This document shows positions 1 through 8,842 of a DNA stretch of 51,909 bases, piece after piece. Origin of the DNA: Collinsella aerofaciens (lineage in GTDB: Bacteria > Actinomycetota > Coriobacteriia > Coriobacteriales > Coriobacteriaceae); assembly GCA_905213725.1 (NCBI GenBank), contig CAJMJM010000002.1, positions 1 to 51,909 on the forward strand, written 5' to 3'. The notes beneath the pieces were generated by a model. The model searched no databases. It saw only the letters and a list, made by a program, of their open reading frames with translations, and had not been told where the DNA came from. The translations under genes were made by a program, and so were the position numbers. Numbering within the stretch: position 1 is the stretch's first letter; each line of letters begins with the position of its first letter.

Positions 1-18
1 GCCCGCGTGGCAATTGGG

Positions 19-783
19 CTAGTGGCCCTTGATGGAGTTGAGGAAGTCCTGGGCGCGCTTGGTCTGGGGGTGGTCGAAGAACTCGTCGGGTGTGCCGGTT
101 TCCACGATCTGGCCGTCGGCCATAAACACGACGCGGTCGGCCACGCGGCGGGCGAAGTTCATCTCGTGCGTGATGACGATCATCGTCATGCCCTGCTGGG
201 CCAGACGGACCATGACCTCGAGCACCTCGTTGATCATCTCGGGGTCCAGCGCGCTCGTGGGCTCGTCAAAAAGCATGGCCTTGGGTTGCATGGCAAGCGA
301 ACGTGCGATGGCTACACGCTGTTGCTGGCCGCCCGAGAGCTGTGCGGGCACCTTATCGGCCTGCTCGGCAACGCCCACGCGGCCCAGCAGGTCCATGGCG
401 CGCTCACGAGCCTCGTCCTTGGACACGCCCAGCACATCGACCGGTCCCAGCATGACGTTCTGCAGTACGGTCATATGTGCAAACAGGTTGAACTGCTGAA
501 ATACCATGCCCAGCTCGGCACGCATGCGGGCAAGATCCTTGCCTTCCTGTGGCAGGGGCTCGCCCTCGATGAGGATCTCGCCTGAGTCGATGGTTTCCAG
601 GCGATTGATGGTTCGGCACATGGTCGACTTGCCCGAGCCCGAGGGTCCGATCACAACGACGACCTCGCCGCGGTCGACCGACAGATTGATGTCGTTGAGG
701 ACGTGCAGATCGCCGTAGTGCTTATCGACGTGCCTGAGCTCGATCAGCGGCTGATTGCCGGTGGAAGAGGTGCTCTGTGCCAT
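19..783 (-). CDS. Amino acid ABC transporter ATP-binding protein (GluA/GlnQ type)
   Basis: This 254-residue cytoplasmic ATPase should power uptake of glutamate, glutamine or another polar amino acid. Walker A is GPSGSGKST (residues 46-54), the signature LSGGQQQ (149-155), Walker B LFDEP (171-175) and the switch histidine follows in ITHEM (about 206). The short D-loop SALD and the length are typical of the polar amino acid (PAAT) class. It is the last gene of a minus-strand operon with two permeases and a binding lipoprotein. The gap from the preceding permease is 36 nt and an AAGGAG ribosome site lies upstream of the ATG. The family is certain; the exact substrate is inferred from homology in kind only. 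Confidence 0.93.
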   Translation of the reverse strand: MAQSTSSTGNQPLIELRHVDKHYGDLHVLNDINLSVDRGEVVVVIGPSGSGKSTMCRTINRLETIDSGEILIEGEPLPQEGKDLARMRAELGMVFQQFNLFAHMTVLQNVMLGPVDVLGVSKDEARERAMDLLGRVGVAEQADKVPAQLSGGQQQRVAIARSLAMQPKAMLFDEPTSALDPEMINEVLEVMVRLAQQGMTMIVITHEMNFARRVADRVVFMADGQIVETGTPDEFFDHPQTKRAQDFLNSIKGH

Positions 784-819
784 GGTGCTCGGCTCCTTAT
801 GACTCGAAATGGTAAAGCG

Positions 820-1653
820 TTAGCGGATGATGGTCGCGCCGGTCTTGTGCGAAACGTAGACAGCGGCCTTGTTGATCGCGACGTTGATGAGGATATAGAT
901 GACCGCGATTACCAGGTAGACCGACACGAGAGCGTCGTAGTTGGTAATGAGCACGCGGGCGTTTTGCATGAGGTCGGGGTAGCTCACCACATAGGCGACG
1001 GTGGTGTCTTTGACTACGACCACGAGCTGCGAAATCAACGACGGGATGATAAATCGAATAGCCTGCGGCAACACGATTTTAAAGGTGATTTTAGCCTTGG
1101 AGAGACCGAGCGCCTGAGCGGCTTCGACCTGGCCGCGCGGCACGGCGTTGACGCCGGCGCGGAAGATTTCGGCGAGTACGCCGGCGGCAGCGAGCGCGAC
1201 GGGAAGCGTGAGCATCCAAAACGACGGCAGCGCGATCTTGTACTGGGGCAGCACCAAAAAGAAGAAGTAGATGAACAGCAGGCTCGGCACGCCGCGGAAA
1301 AAGTCGGTGAGCACGCGGCAGACCAGCTGCAGCGGCTTAATGTCGCTGGTGCGGCCGAGCATAAGGGCTAAGCCCAGCACCAGCGCGATGGCACCAGCGG
1401 TGAGTGCGACTTTAACGGTGCCCTCAAAGCCGGCAAGCAAGAACTTCCAGGTGGTGAGGTGCGTAAAGAAATACCAATAGTGGACCGAAAGCTGGCCGGT
1501 CACATAGAAGCGCTGCAGCACCAGGGCGACGAGCGCGGCCACGGCGACGAGTGAGATGGCGGTGCCGATGCGAATCTTGGCGCGCATCTTGGGGCCGGGA
1601 GCCTCGTAGAGCGCATCGCGCATGGTGAGTGCAGGGGAGGAATGCTTGCTCAT
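820..1653 (-). CDS. Amino acid ABC transporter permease (GluD-like)
   Basis: An inner-membrane permease of 277 residues with a cytoplasmic N-terminus, a hydrophobic helix near residues 32-48 and a five-helix transport core. The EAA loop that docks on the ATPase reads QVEAAQALGLSKAKITF, about two thirds along the protein, and is diagnostic of the His/Glu/Gln/Arg permease family. Its ATG overlaps the stop codon of the upstream permease by four bases, so the two are translationally coupled. The N-terminal extension of about 50 residues resembles GluD rather than GluC. With the neighbouring permease it would form the heterodimeric membrane channel. Confidence 0.92.
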   Translation of the reverse strand: MSKHSSPALTMRDALYEAPGPKMRAKIRIGTAISLVAVAALVALVLQRFYVTGQLSVHYWYFFTHLTTWKFLLAGFEGTVKVALTAGAIALVLGLALMLGRTSDIKPLQLVCRVLTDFFRGVPSLLFIYFFFLVLPQYKIALPSFWMLTLPVALAAAGVLAEIFRAGVNAVPRGQVEAAQALGLSKAKITFKIVLPQAIRFIIPSLISQLVVVVKDTTVAYVVSYPDLMQNARVLITNYDALVSVYLVIAVIYILINVAINKAAVYVSHKTGATIIR

Positions 1654-2309
1654 CGGAGGATCCTCACCTTCTTATCGATATAGTTGCCAATGTGGCTTAC
1701 CACAAAGGCCGTGCCCAGGTAGCCGAGCGCCGAGATAAAGAACGCGGCGACGCCGCCGAGCGAGCGCGTGTTGATATAGCTCACCACGCCGGTGAGCTCT
1801 TGCGGCTTAAGCGGCACCTGGCTGCCCAAGGCGGTGGTGAGCATGACAGCGATAAAGAGGTTGGTCATGGGCAGTACGCTCGAACGCAGTGCCTGCGGAA
1901 TCACGATCTTGGCGAGGATGCGGTTAAAGCTCATGCCGAGCGAACGTGCGGCTTCGACCTGACCGACGCCGACGGTGTTGATGCCGCTCATAAAGTTCTC
2001 GGAGCCAAAGGCCGAGCCCAAAAGGACCGTGGCGACGATAACGCAGGTGCGGTAGGGCAGGACGACCTTGAGCGGTGGCAGCGCATAGACGACGATGATG
2101 AGCAGTGCGATGCCGGGGATGTTACGGAAGACCTGCACATACAGGTCGCCAAAGACGCGCAGCGGCTTGAGCGGCGACACGCGCATCACGGTGACGGCGA
2201 CGGCCAGCACCATGGCGATGGCAAACGACTCAAGCGTCATGCCCCAGGTTGCGAGCAGCGCGTCGATATAGTTCTGGCCATAGAGCGACCAGAGTTCGGA
2301 GAGACTCAT
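1650..2309 (-). CDS. Amino acid ABC transporter permease (GluC-like)
   Basis: A 219-residue inner-membrane permease with the normal length for GluC/GlnP proteins. The EAA loop is QVEAARSLGMSFNRILAKIV, followed by PQALR, and the N-terminal half carries the usual helices starting near residue 15. It partners the permease downstream, with which it overlaps by four bases. It lies second in the operon, 138 nt after the binding-protein gene; a hairpin sits in that gap and probably sets the high ratio of binding protein to permease. The start is the ATG preceded by a purine-rich GGGAGGTCC site. Substrate is inferred as glutamate or glutamine. Confidence 0.92.
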   Translation of the reverse strand: MSLSELWSLYGQNYIDALLATWGMTLESFAIAMVLAVAVTVMRVSPLKPLRVFGDLYVQVFRNIPGIALLIIVVYALPPLKVVLPYRTCVIVATVLLGSAFGSENFMSGINTVGVGQVEAARSLGMSFNRILAKIVIPQALRSSVLPMTNLFIAVMLTTALGSQVPLKPQELTGVVSYINTRSLGGVAAFFISALGYLGTAFVVSHIGNYIDKKVRILR

Positions 2310-2333
2310 GCGGACCTCCCGCCGATAAGGAAA

Positions 2334-2359
2334 GGGGCTCCCGTGTGTACGGAAGCCCC
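2334..2359 (-). terminator. Intra-operon hairpin between binding protein and permease
   Basis: An 11-bp stem (GGGGCTCCCGT with ACGGAAGCCCC, one mismatch) around a 4-base loop lies between the binding-protein gene and the permease genes. It has no strong T-run in the direction of transcription. Such hairpins after the first gene of transporter operons usually stabilise the upstream message or stop part of the transcription. Which it does here is inference. Confidence 0.5.
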
Positions 2360-2447
2360 GACAACTCAGTGAGGAAACAGTTTAGCGCAATAAAGCGCAT
2401 CGTGCGTTTCCGTATGGTTTCGCAACGGCCGTTACTAGGCTCGCTGT

Positions 2448-3443
2448 CTAGGCGCCGACCTCGGGCAGCTCGGGAACATTGGTGTCGCCCGTACGGTCGC
2501 CAATGCAGATCTGCCACAGCTCGGTCCAGGTGCCATCGTCCTCAATCTTCTTAAGGAAGTCGTTGACGAAGGCGACACCGTCGGAATCGAGCGGCAGGCC
2601 GATGCCATAGGGCTCCTTGTTGCCGAAGGGCTTGCCGGCGATCTTGTACTTACCGGGCTCGCGGACCAGGGCGCTCTGCTGCATGTTGTTGTCGATGACG
2701 TAGGCGTCAACGCGGCCCTGCTGGAGTGCCTGACGGGCCTCCTCGTCGGTCTTGAACTCCTGCTGGCTGGCCTTGGGGGCGAACTCCTCCAGGATGGCGG
2801 GGCCGTTGGAGCCGGACTGGACGGCGACGTTCTTGTCGGCCAGGTCGTCGACGCTCTTGATGTCGTCGTTATCGGCGAGCACCAGGATGGCCTGCTGGGT
2901 GTAGTAGTAGGGACCGGCAAAGGAGACGAGCTTCTTGCGCTCGTCAGTGATGGTGTAGGTGGCAAAGACGGCGTCGACCTGGCCGTTCTGCAGGACGGAC
3001 TCGCGCGTGTCCGAGGTCACCTGGGTGATCTCGACCTTGTTCTCGCCCAGAATGTAGTTGGACAGGAGCTGTGCGATACCGGCATCGAAGCCGCGGGTCT
3101 TGCCGTCCTTCTCGTTGAGGAGGGAGAAGAGCGTGGAAGTCTGAACGCTACCGATCTTAAAGACGCCGGCGTCCTTAACGGCCGTGGCCCAGGTGCTGGC
3201 GGCGATGGCATCGTCATCGGCCTTGGGGCCGTTGTCGACGAGCTTGTCGAATGCCTTAGCGTCGAGTGTGGTGGAAGCCTCGGTATCCTCGGAGCTCTTG
3301 GAGGAACCGGCGGCGGAACCCTTGTCGGCCTCGGCGCTGGTGTCGGAGCAGCCGGCAAGACCAAGGCCGGCGACGGTTGCGAAGGTGGCGGCAACGAAGC
3401 CGCGGCGGTCGAGAACGACCTGCTGGGAGAGGTTCTTGCTCAT
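2448..3443 (-). CDS. Amino acid ABC transporter substrate-binding lipoprotein, Tat-type signal
   Basis: A 331-residue periplasmic-type binding protein (SBP family 3) anchored outside the membrane as a lipoprotein. The N-terminus has a twin-arginine motif, DRRGFVA (residues 12-18), then a hydrophobic stretch and the lipobox LAGC with Cys32, so it appears to be exported folded by Tat and lipidated. A serine- and glutamate-rich linker (33-60) precedes the binding fold, which includes GFDAGIAQLL, FATYTITDERKK and YGIGL, typical of glutamate/polar amino acid binders. It is the first gene of the operon, with a strong promoter and an AAAGGTG ribosome site upstream. Lgt, which would lipidate it, is encoded at 25817-26638. 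Confidence 0.92.
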   Translation of the reverse strand: MSKNLSQQVVLDRRGFVAATFATVAGLGLAGCSDTSAEADKGSAAGSSKSSEDTEASTTLDAKAFDKLVDNGPKADDDAIAASTWATAVKDAGVFKIGSVQTSTLFSLLNEKDGKTRGFDAGIAQLLSNYILGENKVEITQVTSDTRESVLQNGQVDAVFATYTITDERKKLVSFAGPYYYTQQAILVLADNDDIKSVDDLADKNVAVQSGSNGPAILEEFAPKASQQEFKTDEEARQALQQGRVDAYVIDNNMQQSALVREPGKYKIAGKPFGNKEPYGIGLPLDSDGVAFVNDFLKKIEDDGTWTELWQICIGDRTGDTNVPELPEVGA

Positions 3444-3486
3444 GGTAGAACACCTTTCTCAATAAAATCCCTAGCGGTTGAGTAGA

Positions 3487-3516
3487 GTTATACCCTATCG
3501 CGCTCAAATGGGTCAA
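3487..3516 (-). promoter_or_regulatory. Promoter of the amino acid ABC operon
   Basis: Read on the minus strand, TTGACC and TATAAC are separated by 18 bases, a near-consensus housekeeping promoter about 45 bases upstream of the binding-protein ATG. No clear operator is seen next to it. Confidence 0.7.
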
Positions 3517-3564
3517 CACGAAATAACTCAGAAACATACTTACCTTATGGGTTATTCCGCCTAT

Positions 3565-3610
3565 CAAAAAGGGACAGGTTTATTTTGGCAGGTTTTATCT
3601 GGGCAAACGT
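3565..3610. repeat. REP-like element, copy 1 (GGGACAGG core)
   Basis: A 46-bp stretch that recurs at 31528-31573 with only a few differences. Both copies start with CAAAAAGGGACAGGTTT and continue with TTTTGGCAGG and TTTATCTG. The start can fold as a short stem (CAAAA with TTTTG) around a GGGACAGG loop. It belongs to the family of intergenic palindromes described in the findings. Confidence 0.6.
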
Positions 3611-3667
3611 CGATTATTGCAGCTGAGATAGCGCTTTGCAGACGGCATGATCGCTCGCAGCGGTCGC

Positions 3668-3751
3668 TATAATGGCGGCAACACGACGCATATATAAGTA
3701 AGGAGATCGCGTATGAACGGTTATTCGTTTTTCGCACCGACCATGATTTAA
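3668..3751 (+). pseudogene. Mini-ORF of 12 codons with its own -10 box and ribosome site; probable gene remnant
   Basis: A perfect TATAAT (3668-3673) is followed by AAGGAG (3700-3705) and, seven bases on, an ATG at 3713 that opens a 12-codon frame, MNGYSFFAPTMI, ending in TAA at 3749-3751. The REP-like palindrome starts at 3752, immediately after the stop. The peptide resembles the extreme N-terminus of iron-containing alcohol dehydrogenases (a short lead followed by F-x-P-T), so this may be the promoter and first codons of a gene whose body was lost. A genuine leader or small peptide cannot be excluded. No good -35 box was found 17 bases upstream of the -10. Confidence 0.4.
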
Positions 3752-3788
3752 AACCACCACATAGGGGACAGGCACCTTTGTGGTGGTT
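3752..3788. repeat. REP-like palindrome (CCACCACA stem, GGGACAGG core)
   Basis: AACCACCACATAGG and CCTTTGTGGTGGTT form an imperfect stem around GGACAGGCA. A near-identical copy with a perfect stem is at 26641-26682. The copy directly abuts the stop codon of the mini-ORF at 3713-3751. Confidence 0.75.
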
Positions 3789-3821
3789 CTGGCCGATGCA
3801 GCGGCATGCCTTACTGTTTTG

Positions 3822-4037
3822 TCTCGATCTGTAACATCTGCGGCCGTTTCTGCCGAGTAACTGTTACAGATTGAGATTTTCTCTTCAGGGGAATTCGAAT
3901 GTCTCGATCTGTAACATCTGGACGGACAAAAGGTCTCTATCTGTTACAGATTGAGACAAAGGTCAGGGACTAAGACGTTTTGTCTCGATCTGTAACAGTT
4001 AGACGGGAATTCGGGCCCTAGATGTTACAGATCGAGA
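3822..4037. repeat. Array of six 15-bp repeats in alternating orientation, 40-bp period
   Basis: The 15-mer TCTCGATCTGTAACA occurs forward at 3822, 3902 and 3983. Its reverse complement, TGTTACAGATTGAGA or TGTTACAGATCGAGA, occurs at 3862, 3942 and 4023. The five intervals are 25, 25, 25, 26 and 25 bases and are mostly unrelated in sequence; GGGAATTCG recurs in the second and fifth. Each adjacent pair can pair as a stem, so the region can fold as three hairpins of about 55 nt. The array sits between the REP-like palindrome and the terminator of the DXS-like gene, with no cas gene or transposase nearby. Function unknown. Confidence 0.9.
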
Positions 4038-4055
4038 TAATCGCGCCACGAAAAC

Positions 4056-4094
4056 AAAAACCTCCGCAGGGGTGCTTCCCTTGCGGAGGTTTTT
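4056..4094 (-). terminator. Bidirectional intrinsic terminator of the DXS-like gene
   Basis: AACCTCCGCA and TGCGGAGGTT form a 10-bp GC-rich stem with a 13-base loop, flanked by an A-run on the left and a T-run on the right. It begins one base past the TAG stop of the minus-strand DXS-like gene and could also stop transcription coming from the repeat array. Confidence 0.9.
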
Positions 4095-5876
4095 CTACTC
4101 GTTGAGCAGTCTTGCGGCTTCGGCGGCCATGTTCTCGACCGTCATGCCGTTCTGCGCAAGCAGTTCGTTGGGGTCGTAGCGGTCGGGGAAGCCCTTGGCG
4201 ATGCCGAAGGTGCGCGTGCGCAACGGCGTGCATGCCAGATAGCATGCCACGCGCTCGCCCCAGCCGCCGTCCAAGATGCCGTCCTCGAGGGTGACGACAA
4301 GGCGATGCTCGGCGGCAAGGCTGTCGAGGAACTCACGGTCAAGCTCGGTTGCAAAGCGCGGGTTGACGAGCGTGGCCTCGATACCGTACTCGGCAACCAG
4401 GTGGTTTGCCACGCGCTCGCCCAGCTCAAAGAAATCGCCGAGCGCGAGCACAGCAACGTCGCGACCCTGGCGCACCACGTTGTAGCGAACGGTGCTGTAG
4501 TCGGCGTCTTCGGCGGGCGCCAGATCGGGACGGCTTACCAGGCCAATACCAGGCACACGAATCGCCACGGGATGCTCGCGGTGGTCGAGCGACCAGCTCA
4601 GCATGGACAGGTATTCTTCCATGCAGGAAGGCGCCAAATAGTGCATGTTGGGAAGACCGCCCAGCATGGAAATATCAAAGAACGAGAGGTGCGTCTCGGA
4701 CGTGGTGCCAAAGATCGACGCGCCAAACACCAAGATGGTTGCGGGGGCGTCGTTGAGGCACAGGTCGTGCCACAGCTCGTCGTAGGCACGCTGCAAAAAC
4801 GTGCCGTACACGCCAAAGACCGGCTTGGCGCCCGAGCGCGCAAGCGCGGTGGCGAAGGTCACGGCGTGCTCCTCGGCAATGCCCACATCGACGAACTGTT
4901 TGCCGGCGGCAGCGCGAAGCTCGGGTGTAAAGCCCATGATGTAGGGCGTGGCGGCCGTGATGCCCACGACCTGCGGATCGCGCTCGATGGCGGTGCTGAG
5001 CGCCTCGCCCGTAATGTCGGCATAGGTACGCGGTGCGGGCTCGCTCGGATGGCCCGGGCAGAGCTTGCGGCCGGTCGCCATGTCAAAGGGGCCTACGTGA
5101 TGCCAGCGCTCGGGGTCGTTTTGGGCTGGCTCAAAGCCCTTGCCCTTGGCGGTGGAGACGTGCAGCACGATGGGGTGGTCGATGTCGCGCAGTTCCTGCA
5201 GCGCGTCGACGAGGGCTAACACATCGTTACCGGCGTCCAGATAGCGGTAGTCGAGTCCCATCGCGCGGAAAACGTTGCGCTCACAGGTGCCGTTGCTGGC
5301 GCGCAGCTCGGCCAGATTGCGATACAGGCCGCCATGGTTCTCGGCAATGGACTGGTCGTTATCGTTGACGATGATGATCAGGTTGCTGTCGAGATCGGCG
5401 GCATTGTTGAAGCCCTCAAACGCCAGGCCGCCCGAAAGCGAGCCGTCGCCAATGATGGTGATGACGTTGTACGCGTCACCCGCCAGGTCGCGAGCGTGCG
5501 CCAGGCCGCAGCCCAGGCTTACCGACGTGGAGGTGTGGCCCATGGCGAACAGGTCGTGCTCGGACTCGTCGGGATTGGCAAAGCCAGAAGCCTCACCATA
5601 ACGCTCCGGATCGATATAAGTGTACGCACGCCCGGTCAGCGCCTTGTGGGCGTAGGTCTGGTGCGACACGTCAAAGACAATTTTGTCGGTGGGGGAGTTA
5701 AACACGCGATGAAGCGCAACCGTAAGCTCAACGACGCCCAGGTTGGGGGCAACGTGCCCGCCGACGGCGGCGGAGCTTTCGAGGATTGCCTGACGGATCT
5801 CGCCGCAGAGCAGCGGAAGCTCGGTGCGGTCGAGAGCCTTGACGTCCTCGGGCGTTGTCGTTTGCGTAAGCAGCAT
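4095..5876 (-). CDS. 1-deoxy-D-xylulose-5-phosphate synthase-like enzyme (short class)
   Basis: A 593-residue cytoplasmic thiamine diphosphate enzyme of the DXS family, which joins pyruvate and glyceraldehyde 3-phosphate in isoprenoid synthesis. The cofactor motif runs from GDG (143-145) to NDNDQS (171-176), and the catalytic glutamate lies in AEEHA (335). It is shorter than the usual 620-640 residues. Two hallmark sites differ from classical DXS: DVSHQ (69-73) replaces DVGHQ, and FGAS (384-387) with SETHLSFFD replaces the DRAG and GQTHQG segments that hold an active-site arginine. The same pattern is known to me from short DXS-like proteins of Firmicutes. It may be the true dxs or a related synthase. 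It stands alone, with a GGAG site 12 bases before the ATG. Confidence 0.75.
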   Translation of the reverse strand: MLLTQTTTPEDVKALDRTELPLLCGEIRQAILESSAAVGGHVAPNLGVVELTVALHRVFNSPTDKIVFDVSHQTYAHKALTGRAYTYIDPERYGEASGFANPDESEHDLFAMGHTSTSVSLGCGLAHARDLAGDAYNVITIIGDGSLSGGLAFEGFNNAADLDSNLIIIVNDNDQSIAENHGGLYRNLAELRASNGTCERNVFRAMGLDYRYLDAGNDVLALVDALQELRDIDHPIVLHVSTAKGKGFEPAQNDPERWHHVGPFDMATGRKLCPGHPSEPAPRTYADITGEALSTAIERDPQVVGITAATPYIMGFTPELRAAAGKQFVDVGIAEEHAVTFATALARSGAKPVFGVYGTFLQRAYDELWHDLCLNDAPATILVFGASIFGTTSETHLSFFDISMLGGLPNMHYLAPSCMEEYLSMLSWSLDHREHPVAIRVPGIGLVSRPDLAPAEDADYSTVRYNVVRQGRDVAVLALGDFFELGERVANHLVAEYGIEATLVNPRFATELDREFLDSLAAEHRLVVTLEDGILDGGWGERVACYLACTPLRTRTFGIAKGFPDRYDPNELLAQNGMTVENMAAEAARLLNE

Positions 5877-6000
5877 CGTTGTGGGTTACTCCATGCGAAT
5901 CGTGCGCCGGCACTCCCTCGGCCGGCACAATTGCACAAGACAGTCTCGCACATTTTGGCGTTTGATATGTGACGGCGGCGCGGTAATTCGCCAACTGGTG

Positions 6001-6018
6001 GGGCAAAACGTTTTGTCC
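6001..6018. promoter_or_regulatory. LacI-type palindromic operator candidate
   Basis: CAAAACGTTTTG (6004-6015) is a perfect 12-bp palindrome centred on CG, within a near-palindrome of 18 bp. CG-centred sites of this form are typical of LacI/CcpA-family repressors. It lies in the divergent gap between the DXS-like gene and the HD-domain gene. Confidence 0.4.
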
Positions 6019-6104
6019 GATGCCATACTAATGTGTTCCATGATGTTTTTATCGATTGTGCACAGGCCGTAGCTTGTCGCCGTGAGTCGCTGGAAGGAGA
6101 CAGC

Positions 6105-6641
6105 ATGTCTGATGTCGTTCGTGCCGAGAAAATCGCGTGCGAAGTAGACCATGCTGCCCGCCAGCTGGCCCAAGCGGGCCGCTTGGACCTGACGCGCGAG
6201 TTTATCCAGCATGGCGATGTGACGGTGTATACGCATGTGACCTCGGTGGCGCGGGCGAGCCTGTCCTTTGCCGAGCGCCTGGGCCGCGTCGGTGTCTCGG
6301 TCGCCAGCGCCTCGTTGCTGCGCGGGGCCCTGCTGCACGATTACTTTCTCTATGACTGGCACGATCCCGACCCAAGCCATCGGCTGCATGGCTTTCGGCA
6401 TCCGTTTTTTGCCCTGGCGCGTGCGGAGGAAGATTTTGAGCTGACGTCTCGCGAGCGGAATATTATCGTGCGGCATATGTTTCCGCTGGTGCCGGTGCCG
6501 CCGACGTGTCGTGAGGCATGGATTGTGTGCCTGGCCGATAAATGGTGTGCCCTGCGCGAGACGGTCGCCGGTCGCCTGCAGCGCAAGGACGAGGCGGACG
6601 ATGGCGTGAGCAGCGAATCGAGTGAAAAGAGGAGAGGGTAG
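6105..6641 (+). CDS. HD-domain phosphohydrolase-like protein
   Basis: A 178-residue protein with an HD metal-binding fold: YTHVTSVAR (His44), ALLHDYFLYDW (His78-Asp79) and LADKW (Asp145). These residues normally hold divalent metals that hydrolyse nucleotides or other phosphate esters. Family members are often annotated only as HD family phosphohydrolases and the substrate is unknown. The start was placed at the ATG behind GGAAGGAGA; an in-frame ATG 72 bases upstream lacks such a site. The C-terminal 30 residues are charged and poorly conserved. The next gene begins three bases after its stop, so the two are likely co-transcribed. Confidence 0.75.
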   Translation: MSDVVRAEKIACEVDHAARQLAQAGRLDLTREFIQHGDVTVYTHVTSVARASLSFAERLGRVGVSVASASLLRGALLHDYFLYDWHDPDPSHRLHGFRHPFFALARAEEDFELTSRERNIIVRHMFPLVPVPPTCREAWIVCLADKWCALRETVAGRLQRKDEADDGVSSESSEKRRG

Positions 6642-6644
6642 ACG

Positions 6645-7837
<1,193 letters not shown>

Positions 7838-7852
7838 GACGATCTTTCGCCT

Positions 7853-7884
7853 AACGGGCGCGCTTCTCTTGGGGCGCGCCCGTT
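7853..7884 (+). terminator. GC-rich hairpin after the PII remnant
   Basis: AACGGGCGCGC and GCGCGCCCGTT pair as an 11-bp stem around a 10-base segment. The T-run is poor (TCTCGTCT), so it is a weak intrinsic terminator or a stabilising hairpin. Confidence 0.5.
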
Positions 7885-7918
7885 CTCGTCTACAATATCG
7901 TGCAGACGAAGGAGAGGC

Positions 7919-8782
7919 ATGCCCATGATCAAGATGTTTGCGAGTGACTTAGACGGAACGCTGTTGAATGCCCTGCACGAGGCAGACGGGACCATTCGCC
8001 GTGCCATTCGCGAGCTGACCGAGGCCGGCCTGCATGTGGTTCCCGCGACCGGACGCTCGACGCTGCCGATCGGCGAGCATGGCTTCACAGGTCTGGCGCT
8101 TGACGCCTGCTGCTCCAATGGATCAATCGTACGCGACAGCCATGGCGAGGTGCTCAAGACCTGGACCATCGACCCTCAGATTACCGAGGAGCTGCTCAAG
8201 GAGTTTCCGGATATCTGTTTTGACTGCTCCACGCCCGATGGCATGTTTTCGAGCGGATCGTTTGAGATGCACCAGGCGGGCTTTAAAAAGGACAGTCCTA
8301 TCAAGCGCATCGTGATGCGCGGCATGCGTGCGCGTGGCGGGTATCACGAGGAGCAGTATTTCGACCAGTCGATCGGTGACATCCTGCGTCATGACGTGTG
8401 CAAAATCAACTGTCGCGTGACCTCGCCCGAGTTGGAGCGTGACCTTAAGGCGTACCTTGCCGAGCGCTCCGACCGCGTGGGCAACGCACCGTTCGATCCG
8501 GTGATGTTCGAGAGCACGGACGTGGCGTGCAACAAGGGTGAGAGCGTGGCCTGGCTGGCGGGTTACTACGGCATTGCCGAGGACGAGGTCGCGGTCTATG
8601 GCGACGGCGGCAACGATATCGCCATGCTCAAGCGTTTCCGCCACAGCTATGCGACCAAAAACGCTAGCGCTGCGGCTAAAGCCGCCGCGAGCGCAACTAT
8701 CGGCAGTTGCATGGTCCACGCCGTCCCCAAACACATGCTCGCCACCATGCACAAGCAAAACTCTCGCACCATCATCGAATAA
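7919..8782 (+). CDS. Cof-type HAD-IIB sugar-phosphate phosphatase
   Basis: A 287-residue cytoplasmic phosphatase of the haloacid dehalogenase superfamily with all four motifs: SDLDGT (nucleophile Asp10 and acid Asp12), ATGRS, the lysine in NKGESVAWL and GDGGNDIAML. The cap region between residues 85 and 190 makes it a Cof/HAD-IIB protein, a group that dephosphorylates sugar phosphates, pyridoxal phosphate or FMN. The substrate cannot be read from sequence. Two ATGs six bases apart follow AAGGAGAGGC; the second (7925) has the more usual spacing, so the protein may begin MIKMFASD. It is monocistronic and ends beside a REP-like palindrome. Confidence 0.88.
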   Translation: MPMIKMFASDLDGTLLNALHEADGTIRRAIRELTEAGLHVVPATGRSTLPIGEHGFTGLALDACCSNGSIVRDSHGEVLKTWTIDPQITEELLKEFPDICFDCSTPDGMFSSGSFEMHQAGFKKDSPIKRIVMRGMRARGGYHEEQYFDQSIGDILRHDVCKINCRVTSPELERDLKAYLAERSDRVGNAPFDPVMFESTDVACNKGESVAWLAGYYGIAEDEVAVYGDGGNDIAMLKRFRHSYATKNASAAAKAAASATIGSCMVHAVPKHMLATMHKQNSRTIIE

Positions 8783-8811
8783 TGTGACAAAGGGGCAGCC
8801 CCTTTGTCACA
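8783..8811. repeat. REP-like palindrome (TGTGACAAAGG stem), left of toxin module
   Basis: A 29-bp perfect palindrome beginning TGTGACAAAGGGGC, placed directly after the HAD stop codon. A second, imperfect copy is at 9217-9245; the two bracket the small-peptide module. Confidence 0.85.
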
Positions 8812-8842
8812 GGGGTCTGTGTTCTTGGAATACGAACATATA

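Noticed and set aside
3822..4037. CRISPR array reading of the alternating repeats
   Set aside because: Repeats are 15 bp, strictly alternate in orientation, and no cas gene or leader is present.
5334..5972. 212-codon plus-strand open frame inside the DXS-like gene
   Set aside because: Antisense shadow with no domain similarity and no promoter.
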